Below, in pieces: positions 44,754-56,492 of a DNA stretch of 64,000 nt. Origin of the DNA: Cynocephalus volans. Lineage: Eukaryota; Chordata; Mammalia; Dermoptera; Cynocephalidae. Location of the stretch: the NCBI RefSeq assembly GCF_027409185.1, contig NC_084471.1, positions 9,900,035 to 9,964,034 on the forward strand, read 5' to 3'. Below the pieces are notes generated by a model. It was not told where the DNA came from. It saw nothing but the letters and a program-made list of their open reading frames with translations, and made no database searches. The position numbers and the translations under genes are program-made. Position 1 is the first letter of the stretch, and the number at the start of each line of letters is the position of its first letter.

Positions 44754-45837
44754 TAGACCAAATAAATAAAAACATCTTACAAACACCGCACTACTAATTT
44801 TCAAATACATGTGGATGACACTACACTTAAATAAAACTATACTGTAAAGCAAAAAGAAAAAAAAAGCTCTCTCCTTTCAACCTTATCTTTGTACCGTGGT
44901 CTGGCACCCTCAAGATCCACTACCACACATCCTCTTTATTTCTTCCAGTCCATATTAGCTAGGTCCTGGTGAGTTGAACTATTTTCTCCAAAAAGCAGGG
45001 ACTGTATTTCATCTCTCAGGCTACATTGAGATTTGACCCCAGTTATTGGGCCAGAGAAATGAAAAGAGATGGGGGGTGGGGTATATCTGAGAAGAACAAA
45101 TACCCTCTTGCAAGGTATACATCTCAGTTGAATCCTAACGTGATTTTCAGACAAGGGCAGACTGCTGTCCTCTAGCAAGGGGAAGAGGGTGGCTTCTGCT
45201 GGCCTGGAGTGTTCGGGGGGTTCAGGGGAATCTTGGGGTTCAATACTCTCAGGTCCACCCAGATGTCCCCTCTAAGCCTCAGGGTTCCACTCCTTTCTTA
45301 TCGGGGCCTTGACTTTAGCATTGGTGATCTGTTAGGGCTGCACATAGCCCATCTTTTCGCAACCCTGCCACCCTCACAATTAGATTCCGGGTCTTATCTT
45401 CAGCACAGTCTGCCCTGTCACTGCAGAAGATGAGGGTCTCTGTGCTGCTTTGGGGGCCTTCTGGCTTTAATTGTGTGTCCTGAATTGATAGCTGGCTATC
45501 TGACTCTGCCGTTTTCTTTCTTCAAGTCTTCCAAAGCAGTTAACAAAGACAGTTAACAGACAACTCCACCATCCTTATCGTTACCACAGCTCCCTGACTG
45601 TTCAGTTCTAGAGCTGTTGCACAGTTCAGTGCTTCTCCTACCGTACCTCCTCCCAGTTAACCACAGATGAGGGTCTTTGTCATTGTGATGCTACTGCATG
45701 CCAGGCCTGGGTTGTTCAGCACTCTACTTACCACCAGCAGTGGGGTCCTTGTCGACTTCTGACTGGTAATTGATACATTCCAGAACCTCATCTTTGGGGG
45801 TCTGCTTTCTTCTGTCTCTCCGGGTACCAATTTTTCT
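44754..45837. other. ancient repeat-like sequence, unassigned
   Basis: 'ttcaatactctcaggtccacccagatg', 'cagggttccactcctttctta' and 'gcagaagatgagggtctctgtgctgc' look like a mammal-wide repeat, probably LTR-related, but I could not name it. No gene. Confidence 0.35.
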
Positions 45838-46340
45838 TTGGTTTCCTCTAAAAGCAGAGCCTGAGACAAAGACTTGTGCGCAGTAGTTTATTCTGGATGT
45901 GATTCTAAGAGAAGTAAGGGAACAGGGAGAGTGAGTCAGGGAAGAAGGGAAAGCCACCGTAAGAGTACATTACCGTGTCTGTTGTGGGTAGCGGGGGCTC
46001 GATTTGTCCAGGCCCTCCTGGGAAGTCTAAAGATGTCTCTCAGAATTATCCACCTGAAGGACAAGTGGTTTCGTTTTTATCTACTGACTCCTGTCCCCAC
46101 TGGTTGAGACTCCTCCCCCTGGGACATTAAGCCTATACTTCTGGACTATGCTTGGGTTAGAGCCAAGAGGTCTCGCACAGCATTGGAAAAGTTTAGGGCA
46201 GAAAGCAAACAGACACAAGGACACAGTTGAGGCAAGACACTACTGGTACAAGATGAGCTGAGCTCACACACAACTGTTGCAGCTGGATCTGAGTCAGAGG
46301 TGGCCAGGGGGAATGTGACATGGAGTCCAGAAGCATCTGA
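45838..46340 (-). repeat. LTR-like repeat, copy 2 of the family at 37288
   Basis: Shared anchors with 37288-37980: 'aaagcagagcctgaga', 'cacctgaagga', 'tcctgtccccactggttgaga', 'ctgggacattaa', 'gggcagaaagcaaa', and both end in 'gg.atgtgacat/cacaa.g'-type text. Orientation is the same as copy 1. Whether the two are the LTR pair of one interrupted provirus or separate solo LTRs is open. Confidence 0.55.
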
Positions 46341-46349
46341 TATAAAAGG

Positions 46350-47075
46350 CTGTTTGCAATAATCCAGGTGAAAGATGACTGGGAGATCACGGGTGTGGAG
46401 TTGGGGAGAAATAGTGGGTTTCAGTACAGTATGTAGAGCTTAGAGGATTGCTGAAGAATTGGTTGGATGGAAAATGTGAGAGAGAGACATCAAGGATGAC
46501 TCCCAGTTGTCATTTACTTAGATAGGGAAGTCTGTGGAAGAAGATTTGGAGGAGAAATTAAGAGTTCTGTTTTGAACATGTTGCATTTGAAATGCCTGTT
46601 AACATCTGAGTGGAAGTGGTGTGTAGTGGTTAGATATAAGAGTCAGAAGTTCAAGAGAGGTCATGCCTGGAGATACAAATTGAAACTAATGAGACTGGAC
46701 GAGCTCACCTAGGGAGTGAGAGTGAATAGAGAAGGGTAGCTGAGTAGAGGACTGAATAGAGGACTGAGCTCTGGAGCATTTCAAAGTTTATAGGTTGGGA
46801 AAACAAGCCTTGCTGTCCACCATCTCCTCCTCTTCCACATGCCATAGTTTTTCCCATTTCCATCCACCCATCCATCCGTCCATCCATCCATCCGTCCATC
46901 CATCTGACAAATCATTATTGAGCACTTACTATGTGCCAGCCACTGTGCTAGGCTCTGTGGAGATAGCAAAGAAAAACTAGCAAGTGCCTGGAATCCAGGA
47001 GCTTAAACTAAACTGGGGAGAGACAGATGATAACAAGCAAGCTAATAAGTAAACAAGGTGTTCTATTAGAGTCTC
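46350..47075 (-). repeat. L2, minus strand, with (CCAT)n at 46858-46903
   Basis: Mirrored L2: 'aataatccaggtgaaagatgactggg', 'catcaaggatgactcccagttg', 'gttttgaacatgttgcatttgaaatgcctg', 'tggagcatttcaaagtt'. A (CCAT)n/(CCGT)n run follows, then the L2 3' end 'ttattgagcacttactatgtgccagccactgtgctagg'. Confidence 0.8.
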
Positions 47076-49020
47076 AAATCCAGACAATCCCATGTAACTT
47101 AATTACAAAGGGGTATACGTGCTTACAAAATCATGGCTCTGAAATTAGGCCAGCCCTGCCAGCATCCGCACGAGCAGTGTGACTGAGCCTGATTGGAGGA
47201 ACTTAGTCCAGGACTGAGCAGCAAGGGAAGCTGTGAAGGGTGAGTCTGAGCTTTCTGACCTTTGCACACTAGGAGGGGGGTAGGGAAGGATGAACACTGA
47301 GCAAGTCAACCTACAACGCCAGCCACGCAGGCTGATTACTGATTGTCATAAGTGTCACCAAAAAAAAAAAAAAAAATGAATGTGGTCATGGGAGAGCCTG
47401 GGGGTGAAGGTGTCCTTTAGAAAAGGGAGTTAAGGACGTCATCTTTGAAGAGGTGTTTGGGTAGCGTCCTCAACATCCACGCCACTACAAATGATTAATT
47501 AAATCAATTTATCAACAGCAATCTCATTCACCTTGCCAGTGACTATTTTGGGAATGGGTATGTCTACTGGACACCCTTGTGCACCTTTTCAGAATCGCTT
47601 GGCCACACCTAGCTCATATTCCATTTATTGCTGCAGTGACCCACTCTGCACAGTCCCTGACCAAGTATCATTATAGGTGCAGGTACAGGTATGACCTCAC
47701 GGTGCTGCATCTCGGACCTGCACCGTGTGCCTTACACCCTCTCTCCCGGACCTTCTCTGTTGCTGCCACAACTTAGAGAATGGAAATCCATGAAATACCA
47801 GTGCAGGAGTACCCAGAAGTGCAGAGAGAGTTAATGCTCTTTAGGGTGAACCTTGGACCAACGGGGCGGGAGGGGAGTGGAAGCCATGGATAGATGCCTT
47901 CCCCTTCACCCTCCAGGACATATGGTCCTGAGACACCTTTCATATGGCTTCTCAGTGATCCCACAAAATAACACAACTGGTCACTTACAGCAGTGGCCAA
48001 CTTGAAACATTCATATTTGCTCCCTGTTTCCCTGCTTTGCTCCTCTATCCTCATTCCTGATTCCTAGGCTCAGCCTTCCCAGTAAAATACCCACACACCC
48101 CCATATCTCCTGCTCTGTTTTCTGAAAACTTGAGGCTAAGGCAGTGTGTGATCCATTCCTGCCAATGACAGTAAAGGAGAGGTGGGATGGTTTGGGAGGC
48201 ATTTGTCAAAGGTTTCCTTGTTCCTACAAAGAAGACACAGGAAGATTATCTCCCTACCTCCTCCGAACTTTGTTGTGCCTGAAAGTGATGCCTGGAACAC
48301 TTGCGACAGTTTAAAGTATCCTCATTGATTGAATCAATTAGGTGTCAGGAGGAAACAGAACAAATTCACATGGGGAAGTGGAAGAGAGTTTAGTAAAGGG
48401 TTTATTTACCAAGGTTTGGGCATAGCTAAAGGAACTCAACTAGGGACGCTGCAGCAGTGCCAGCACCGCAGGGAGCCACTCAGAGGCCTGACGGCTGAGG
48501 AAGGCGAGCAGTTAGCAGAACCCAGAAACAATGTCTGTTATTAAAAAGGAGGGTGCCAACCAGCAGCAGCCTGCAGGAAGCGGACCAGAAGAATAAATAA
48601 CCTGACCTCACTGTGCCCTTGCCCCCTGATCTCTGCCTGTTGATTCTGTCCTTGAAGCTCAGCCTCCTGGGACCTGGAGCAGGGTGGATAAGGGTGGAAA
48701 GAGGATAGAAGGGGCAAATGGAAAATCATCCCACTGATCCAGGAGGAGGCATTCGAGTTGACATCATTTTGTTCTTAAGCTTTGAAACAACCAGGTATTT
48801 TATCATCCTCATTTGACAGATGAAGAGGTGGAGTATTAAAGGTTGGCTTTTTCAGGAGCAGACACTGGAATAGAGAGAGAAGTACAGGCTGTGTATGTGG
48901 ATGAGTCCTGGGCAAGGAAGAAAGGAAGCACATCGGAAAGGGGCCCTAGATGGTGATGCAGGCCTGACGAGGCCTCGCCAAACCAGCGGAAGCTCCAGAG
49001 CACAGCAGTCCCCCATCAGG
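47076..49020. other. intergenic, no gene seen
   Basis: An A-run of about 18 lies at 47360. 48340-48545 has a mirrored LTR-like phrase ('gtaaagggtttatttaccaaggtttgggcatagc') but was not classified. Open frames are short. Confidence 0.4.
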
Positions 49021-49297
49021 GGAAGTGGCTGGGACCTTGTACACACACACATATATATTTTTATATATAGTATTTCATCGTGTGTATATATGGAATACTA
49101 TATAGTATTCTATGTATTATAATATATATAGTATTCTATATATTACATATAGCAGGTATGTATCATATATATACCAGATGTCTACCTGTCCTGTACTTTC
49201 CAGAACTCAGCTGGGGTCTGCATGTTTCTGAGGCTCATTGTGTGTGTGTGTGTGTGTGTGTGTGCACGCGTGTGTGTGCGTGTGTGTGTGTATGTAT

Positions 49298-49325
<28 letters not shown>
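49021..49325. repeat. AT-rich palindromes plus (TG)n and (CA)n runs
   Basis: 'atagtattctat' words recur at 49095-49140 and form inverted repeats. (TG)n with interruptions lies at 49241-49291, and (CA)n at 49300-49323. Between them is a 70-bp block (49171-49239) that recurs at 50538-50605. Confidence 0.8.
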
Positions 49326-49329
<4 letters not shown>

Positions 49330-49690
49330 AACAGAATACTATTCATACTTTAAGAGGAAAATTCTGTCATTTGCAGCAATGTGGATGAACCTGGAGGACA
49401 TTATGCTAAGTGAAAGACATAAAAAGACAAATACCGCAAGTTCTCACTTATATGTGGAACCTAAAACAATCAAACTCATAGAAACAGAAAGTACAATGGT
49501 GGTTGCCAGAGGCTGGGGGTGGGGAGGAAGGAGAGATGTTGGTCAAAGGGTACAATGTTTCAGTCAGACAGGTGAATAAATGGTAAGTATTTGAGGTGAT
49601 GGTTATGTTAATCGACTTGATCCAATAACTCCATATTGTACACATATATCATAATGCTTTTGTACCCCATAAAAATACACAATTATAATA
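49330..49690 (+). mobile_element. L1 3' end (L1MA/PB-like), plus strand
   Basis: 'acagaatactattcatactttaag', 'cagcaatgtggatgaacctggaggacattatgctaag', 'gtggttgccagaggctgggg', 'cgacttgatccaataactccatattgtac', 'cataaaaatacacaatta'. Confidence 0.85.
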
Positions 49691-50689
49691 TGACAATATT
49701 CATTTTTTTAAAAGCTGAGGTGGAGCCTGAATGGACTGGGGACCGTCAGCTTAACCACAGTCCTTGCAACTGGGCATCTGGGCAGCGAGTCTTTTCTCAA
49801 AGAGGAATCTGAGTGGCGTGATCGCCATGTTGGCCACCGGGAGGCTCAGATAAATGATCCAAAGTTAGCAGCTCTTTGCATTCATTCAGAGAGCTTGGAT
49901 GGGACATTAAGAGGCAGTAGGGAGGTGCTGGTGGTGGGAAGTGAGGATGGGAGAGGAAGGAAGGACAGCTGTGCCACCCTCACCTCCCAGCCCCATCCCT
50001 GCTATTGCCTGGGGGCACCGGGGCTCGAAGCTCATGCTCTGCTTTCTTCATCTACACCAAGGGCTAATGACACAGCTCAATGCTCTGGGCAAATGTGCAA
50101 AGATGTTAGGTAACAGAATGTTCCTGGCTTTGCAAAGGGCCGTTTGGGGGGCAGTGTGGAGCATTCTCCTTGGCCAGACGTCCCTGGCTTTGAAATCTCC
50201 CCACACCCCTGCTCACTGAGCATGGCGCAAGCAAGACAGTCCAGGCTGTTTCCACAGGCCAGGTGCTTGGATTCAGAGCTTTATAGTCAGTATCCCCCAA
50301 ACCACTGGACAAGGCCACCAGTGCCTGCAAACTCCTCCTGAGAACAGAACTATTGAGCCATTAGGCTCTTGACCTGTGGCTCATCCCTGTGCAGCAATCA
50401 TGAAGCAGATCAAGCCCATTTACAACAATAAACACTGTTCCCTGCCATCCATGTGCCATGCCTCCGCCCCCACCACACTCACCATGGCCTACCCAGGGCA
50501 CGCCAAGGGTTTGGTCTCTCTGTCTGCCTCCCCCAGCATGGATGTCCACCTGTCCTGTACTTCCCAAGACTCAGCCGCAGTCTGCATGTTTCTGAGGCTC
50601 ACTTGGGTCACTGTATCAGATAACCACTTGTTCCGCTCTCCCTCCACCTTGCCTCTTCTGATATATTCCCCAACTGAACAGCAGGAGTA
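49691..50689. other. intergenic, no gene seen
   Basis: No repeat assigned except the 70-bp block at 50538-50605 duplicated from, or to, 49171-49239. Confidence 0.4.
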
Positions 50690-50790
50690 GTCTTGTTAAA
50701 ATATAAATCTCATCACCCTATTCTACTATTGAAAATAGTGGCTCCCAATTGCTTTCAAAATAAAGTTAACACCCTAACAGAATGAAGTGG
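50690..50790 (+). repeat. L2 fragment
   Basis: 'gtcttgttaaaatataaatctcatcaccc' and 'aatagtggctcccaattgctttcaaaataaagttaacaccc' match the L2 3' coding-derived stretch. Confidence 0.65.
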
Positions 50791-50794
50791 ACAT

Positions 50795-53470
50795 AGCATT
50801 ATTTTCTTGGTTGCCCAGAATTTGATCCCCCAGAAAATCAAGGCCTTGAGAAATTCTTTGGGAGGGCAAGTACCAGCACCCCTGGACACCCTTGGTGGGA
50901 GCTGCTGATGGGTATAGCCGCATTTGAAGTGGGCGTCCTCATTTCAATGAGGATGTGTAGATTCTGGGGTGGCAGAAACCAAGTAGCAGCACCTAATTTC
51001 TAGAGGAAAGTAAGTGTGGCTATTACTTAGGCAGGGCCAGTGGAGTTGCCAGGATGGTCTGACCTGCAGAAATTGACATGTCTAATTGGTCACAGAGTCT
51101 CCAGAACCAAATTATATGAGTAGCTGCCCACTGAGTTTCTACCAGATTTGTACGTGTGAAAATACTTCGGGTCTGATAAACAGAGGTCTGACATCGGTCA
51201 CCATGATTAAGAGCACAGTCCCTTACCAAATTCCCAAGCCCAAGTCAAGCCCCTGGAAGTGGAGGCTGACTAAGAAAGGATGCTGCAGCAGGAAGACCTG
51301 TATGTACTGTGAATCTGCCCTCAAGCCTTCCCCAGGGGGATCTGAGGCCATCTGCCAGCATAACTATGCACAATGAAAAAATTAATATCAGACCTTTTGG
51401 TGATAACTGGGCAGTGGATCTGGGCTAATTTTAATTCCTGGTGATCCACAACTCAACTAGGATCTATTTGGTCAGTGCAGGGGTTAAGATGGATCAAGTC
51501 ACAAATGGAGTTTGACTGGAATGGTTTCACAATAGATCCTGTGGGTCTCCAAACCTATTTATTTCCATGCCTCTAATTATGTACCCGGAATAGATAGCCC
51601 CAGCCACTGGCAGAATTACTGTATTGGCTCTCGGACTGGAAGAATAAGAGATTTGATGATGAGAAAAATCAAATGGAAATCCCTCCTTACCAAAGTGACG
51701 AACCAAAGGCAACACAATACTGTATCTCCTGGGGAACTGAAGAGATGAATGACATCACCACGGCCTTGAAAGATTCTGGAGTGGTGATATTATCACATTC
51801 CCACTTCATTCCTCAGTTTGGCTGGTGAAGAAGGCAGATGGGCTTTGGAGAATGACAGTGGATTACCATAAACTTAATTATGTGGTGACTCCAACTGCAG
51901 CTGCTATTTCAGATCTGGTCTCATTGCTGCAGAAAATAGTCTCTGACACCTGGTATGCAGTTATTGAGCTGACAAATGCTTTTTCCCTATTCCAAGTAGC
52001 AGAAAAGTTCAGAAACCCTGCTTTCACTCATCAGGGTTATCAGTACACCTTCGCCATCTTGCCTCAGGACACCATTGACTCTTTCGACAGCTCTCCACTA
52101 TACTGATGATGTCATGCTGCTAGGGCCTGGAGAGCAGAAAGGAACAGGAGCCCCAGATGTGATAGAAATGCCATGAAAATACCAAGGCTTGATATCTCAG
52201 TAAAGTTTTTGGGGTCCAATGTTCTGAACATGTCATGATTTTCCCTCCAAAGTCAAGAACAATTTACCTTACAACCCTTACCACAAAAGGGGCATGATGC
52301 TTTGTGGGTGTCTTTGGATGCTGGAACTATCATATACTATTTTCAGGTATGCTGTTCCAACCCATTTACTAGATGACCTAAAAGCTACCGGCTTTGAATG
52401 GAGCCCTGAGCAAGAGAAGCTCCGCAACAGCTCCATGTTGCAGGGCAGACTCTGCCACTTGACCCTAGAGACCTTGCAGATCTAAAGAAGTGCTGGGTTC
52501 CTATATCAGATGGGGAGGCTAGTGAAGTTGTGATAAACCTGACTGTGCAAGATACTAGTTCTTAGGAGAAAAGTCATACTCTTTTCAGCAAATTGGTTAT
52601 TATTCTCCTTTTCAAAAACAATTCTTTGTTTACTTCCAGATCCTGGTCGGCACTGAATGCCTAACCATAGGACAACAGATGATCACATCATCTGGGCCAC
52701 CTCTCATGAACTAGCCACGACGTTTCCCAGCAGTTCTCCATCATCACATCAAAGTGATATACATGGGATTTGTCCCGAGAAGAACCTACAGGCGAGTGAG
52801 CAGATTACAACTCACGCTTGCAGCCTATTCATGCTTCACTACCAGTCTTCCCTCAGTGCATATGTACTTGTGACCTCTGGGTTCTTCCATATAGACAGAG
52901 GAAAAAATTTGAGCCTCATTTGCAGATGACTCTACACAATACACCAGTCAGAACTGGACTGAGATGGTTACATTGAACTGGACGCTGAGCCTTCCACCTG
53001 GTCAGGCTCCTCACACTGCTGGAAAGAGAGGCTACAAAGGAAGTCACAGTGTTGGCTTGGGTGACCGATCCTGACTCTCGTGGGGGAGACAGTCACTCCT
53101 TCCCAATGGCACTGGCAAAGAGTGAGAATGGATTCCAGGTGATCTCCTGGGTGATCACTTCTTACTACCACATCTGGATGTAGAAAAAATAATGGAACAT
53201 GACCTCAACTCTTTATAGTCAGTACCATCAAGAGCTTAGCCTCCACGGGAATGTCATTTTGGGCAAATTACCAGGTAAAGAATCCTGCCCATCTAAGGTG
53301 CTGGCTGAAACATTGGGGATATGGAAAGGGAGGTGGGGAAGGAAAGTAAGAAATACATGCTATGGTCTCTTGACCATTATAGAAACATGGCCTTTATTGT
53401 GTAATTATTTATATGTTTTACCTTCCCATTTTTCTCCTTTTCCCCCAGAATAACAAAGACTGTGCTACTG
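50795..53470 (+). pseudogene. ERV-L-like internal relic (pol region), plus strand
   Basis: An endogenous retrovirus fossil. The frame at 51825-52106 reads as a reverse-transcriptase palm segment (the WRMTVDY and QYTF..LPQ type words); 52080-52130 holds a displaced YTDD-like stretch. Downstream text near 53260-53320 ('accaggtaaagaatcctgccc', 'aggtgctggctgaaac') resembles the 3' end of the ERV-L pol/dUTPase unit. Multiple stops and shifts interrupt all frames; no intact gene remains. Flanking LTRs were not identified with confidence. Class III assignment is tentative. Confidence 0.65.
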
Positions 53471-53694
53471 GTGATTAACTTTATCATTTAGACTGTAGGC
53501 TCTGAATATCAAAACATGATTGTCACTATCCTCTCACAGAGTGACAGAGATGCAAAAGATGACTCAGAGCCCATGCATTCAGAGCAATGAGAAGCCCGAA
53601 GGGACTGCACCGGGGAGAACTCCTTCAAGAGAGGAGCCCAGGCACAGCCCTGAGTCAGGTTTTGAGTCAGTTTTTATTATAAAGAAAAGAAAGT

Positions 53695-53835
53695 CGGGCT
53701 GACCTCGTGGCGCACTTGGGAGAGTGCGGCACTGGGAGCACAGCAACGCTCCCGCCGTGGGTTCGGATCCTATATGGGAATGGCCGGTGCACTCACTGGC
53801 TGAGTGCCGGTCACGAAAAAGGCAAAAAAAAAAAA
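53695..53835 (+). mobile_element. tRNA-derived SINE, dimer family, 14-bp TSD
   Basis: 'gggctgacctcgtggcgcac', 'gtgggttcggatcctatatggg', 'ccggtgcactcactggctgag', 'gtcacgaaaaaggc' and an A-run. AAAGAAAAGAAAGT is duplicated at 53681-53694 and 53836-53849. Confidence 0.93.
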
Positions 53836-54289
53836 AAAGAAAAGAAAGTTACAGAAGAAAAACAGGTGGTTAATCAATCATAGTGAAAACATCAACAAAC
53901 TGGCTATGTAACAATCTTCATTAAAGTATGTATAACTTAAAATAGTTCAATCAATTTACCATGAAAAGGAGTCATGAAACTAAGCTATGTGACATATAAA
54001 AAGAAACAATGAGATAATCACCATAGCACTTAGCTCCCTAAGAAACTCAAAGAAACATCTTAGGGAGAGAAGTGGAACATCCCTCAGGTGCTAACTAGCA
54101 GAATATCCTTGAAGTTTTTAGCTCACATACTTTCCCATCATTTAGGTTTAGCTGCACCAAGGGAAACTGCCCCCAGAGCAATCATTTTTTGCTGTGCTTC
54201 AATTCTCTTATCTATATCAAAGGCTTTAGTCCTGTGAAAGTTTTCTGGTCTTTTCCAATCTTAGCATTTCTAGTGTTTTCCTAAAGAGT

Positions 54290-54435
54290 TGGGCTTCGGC
54301 CCCCTAAGCTAGAGGCTCTGGCCTCCTAAACTACAGGACTTTGGTCCTTCTAAGCTACAGGCTAAACTAAGGACTTTGATCCTCTACACTACAGGACTTT
54401 GGTCCTTCTATGCTACAGGCTTTGGTCCTGTGAAA
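54290..54435 (+). repeat. 22-24 bp tandem repeat, about six units
   Basis: Units of the form 'gactttggtccttctaagctacag', with variants 'gctctggcctcctaaactacag' and 'gactttgatcctctacactacag', one truncated. A related word 'ggctttagtcctgtg' lies 70 bp upstream at 54221. Confidence 0.8.
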
Positions 54436-55324
54436 TACATGTGTTTTATTTCTATCTCATTCATGTCAATATCCTCCATACATGATCATTACAGAACTAG
54501 AATAGGTGTGGATATCACTCAGAGATCTGTACATGCTCATGGGAAAGTAACTGACAAGACTTGAATTAAGTCTCTTTGGTGAGATGAGTGCATATGGAGT
54601 TGTCTGAGGGATTGTTGCATTCCGTTAGGCAGGAGTATGTACGTACATATTTTTGGAAGGGTGAGCATGGGGGAAAGGATGTCTGTAGATGGCAAGCAGC
54701 CAAAAGGGTAGATTATAGTGGATCTTTGTTGGTTTTTGGCTACCCAGGATCTGAACCTCATTCTGTCTGGGGATTTCCCCACAGTGTGAAAGGTAAGGCT
54801 CACCTTCTTCTACAGAAACTGGAAGGCCAGATACTGTCTTTTCCCATTTTCTAACAACCAGGGTAAAGAACTGTCTTCGATTTCATCTCATAAGGTGTAA
54901 CTCCTAAGACTTGGAAACTACAGTGAATGATCCAAAAAGGCAGGGACAGAGGAGAGTTCATTCTGCCATTATCAGCAGCAAGATCCAATGTTCAGATACA
55001 GCAATGATACTGCTGTCAGGGTGATGTCCAGTGTCCAGTGGCAGTGGGGTCAATGGTGATAGCATCAACTTTCTCACCAGTGGCTGTTCCTGTTATGTGG
55101 CTGAGGTTCTTGCTGCCCAATTTCCATGGCACCTGCTTACTTTTTCTGAGTCTTACTCAAAGTCTGCAAACCATTTGGTATGCTTCCAATAGATGATTTT
55201 CCTATTTAAGTTCAATGAACTCCATTTCCGTTGTTTGTTACAAAGAATCTTCACTAGTACCCAGGGCATAGGAGGTCCTCTGTGATCTGGACCTACCTTG
55301 CCAGTCCCATTTTCCATGTTCCTC

Positions 55325-55960
55325 CAATACACCTATGATGATCAATTTTATGTGTCAACTTGACTGGATCATGGGATGCCCAGATATTTGGCTAAGCATT
55401 ATTTCTGGGTGTGTCTGTGGGGTTGTATCTGGAAGAGATTAGTATGTGTGTCGGTAGACTGAGTAAAGCAGACTGCCCTCCCCAGTGTGGGTGGGCTACA
55501 TCCAATCCTTTGAGGGCCTGCATAGAACAAAAAGGCAGAGGAAGGGAAATTTTGCTCTCTCTGCCTGATTGCTTGAGCTGGTATATCGGTCTTCTCCTGC
55601 CATGGGACTTGGAATGACACCATTGGTGTCCCTGGTCCTCAGACCTTTGATGGTATAGATGGAACTACACCACCAGCTTTCCTGGGTCTGGGTTTGCAGA
55701 TGGCAGCTCATGAGATTTCTCAGCCTCCGTAATCACAAGGGTGAATTCCTTATTACAAATCTCTCTCTCTTTCTCTCTCTCTCTCCCCCTTGTATGTATG
55801 TATATATGAGGGTACTTCAAGAAGTTCGTGGAAAAATGGAATTAAAAGATAATACAAATTTTCCCATGAACTCCTTGTGTGTGTGTGTGTGTGTGTGTGT
55901 GTACTCTATTGGCTCTGTTTCTCTGGAGAACCCTAACACAACCCCCACCTCTCCTGCAAT
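55325..55960 (+). repeat. mammal-wide interspersed repeat, family not named
   Basis: 'gatgatcaattttatgtgtcaacttgactgg', 'gcccagatatttggctaagcattattt', 'gagtaaagcagactgccctccc', and the end 'ggctctgtttctctggagaaccctaacac' form a sequence common in mammalian genomes. It is interrupted by a (CT)n run, a MITE-like hairpin and (GT)n. Confidence 0.65.
55808..55876 (+). mobile_element. palindromic MITE-like element, copy 2
   Basis: The 5' end GAGGGTACTTCAAGAAGTTC pairs with the 3' arm 'cccatgaactccttg'. The outer 3' end has been replaced by a (GT)n run (55876-55902). Same family as 7221-7300. Confidence 0.65.
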
Positions 55961-56187
55961 AATGAAGAGGGTCACAGTGGTTCACACCTTTATATTCTTC
56001 TATTTCCTCTCCCACCCATTGGAATGCCCTTCATCCATTTGCCTCAATGGACAATTCCTGCTCATTTTGAAAAACAATTTCAAGGAAACCCAATGAAGAT
56101 TTTTGTGATAACCACCCCCTCCATACCCACAAACAAAATAAGATACACAAGGAAGGATTAATCATGGCTCCTGGTGTTCTAACCCCA

Positions 56188-56222
56188 TACCGTGTGTGTG
56201 TGTGTGTGTGTGTGTATAAAAT

Positions 56223-56256
<34 letters not shown>
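56188..56256. repeat. (GT)n and (AT)n microsatellites
   Basis: A GT run of about 12 units is followed closely by an AT run of about 15 units. Confidence 0.9.
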
Positions 56257-56257
<1 letters not shown>

Positions 56258-56261
56258 GTTC

Positions 56262-56380
56262 TTTCATTCAATGCATATTTATTGAAGACCTATCATGGGC
56301 CATGCACCTTCTATGTGCTGGGATCTAGAAATGAACAAAAGAGACAAAGTCTCTGCTTTCATGAAGTTTCATTATAGTTC
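56262..56380 (-). repeat. L2 3' end, minus strand
   Basis: 'ttcaatgcatatttattgaagacctatcatgggccatgcacc' and 'gaaatgaacaaaagagacaaagtctctgctttcatg' are the mirrored L2 terminus. Confidence 0.75.
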
Positions 56381-56492
56381 GATGTCATTTATATTTATAT
56401 TAATAATTTTATTTATATAATTGCTGATATTTTAGGATTTCTCACACTATAACAGAATCATTTGCTTACATTCCATTGCATTTTCAGAGCTT

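Larger units (their letters stand above)
53520..55310. other. unassigned sequence, possible LTR, with SINE and tandem repeat
   Basis: 53540-53690 and 53850-53950 flank a SINE and may be one LTR-like unit on the minus strand ('ataataaaaac' just before the SINE target, read in reverse), but this is weak. No coding gene seen. Confidence 0.35.

Noticed and set aside
46705-46980. Met-Asp-Gly repeat protein
   Set aside because: Encoded by a (CCAT)n microsatellite inside an L2 fragment.
49238-49388. Val/Cys and Thr/His repeat peptides
   Set aside because: Products of TG and CA microsatellites.
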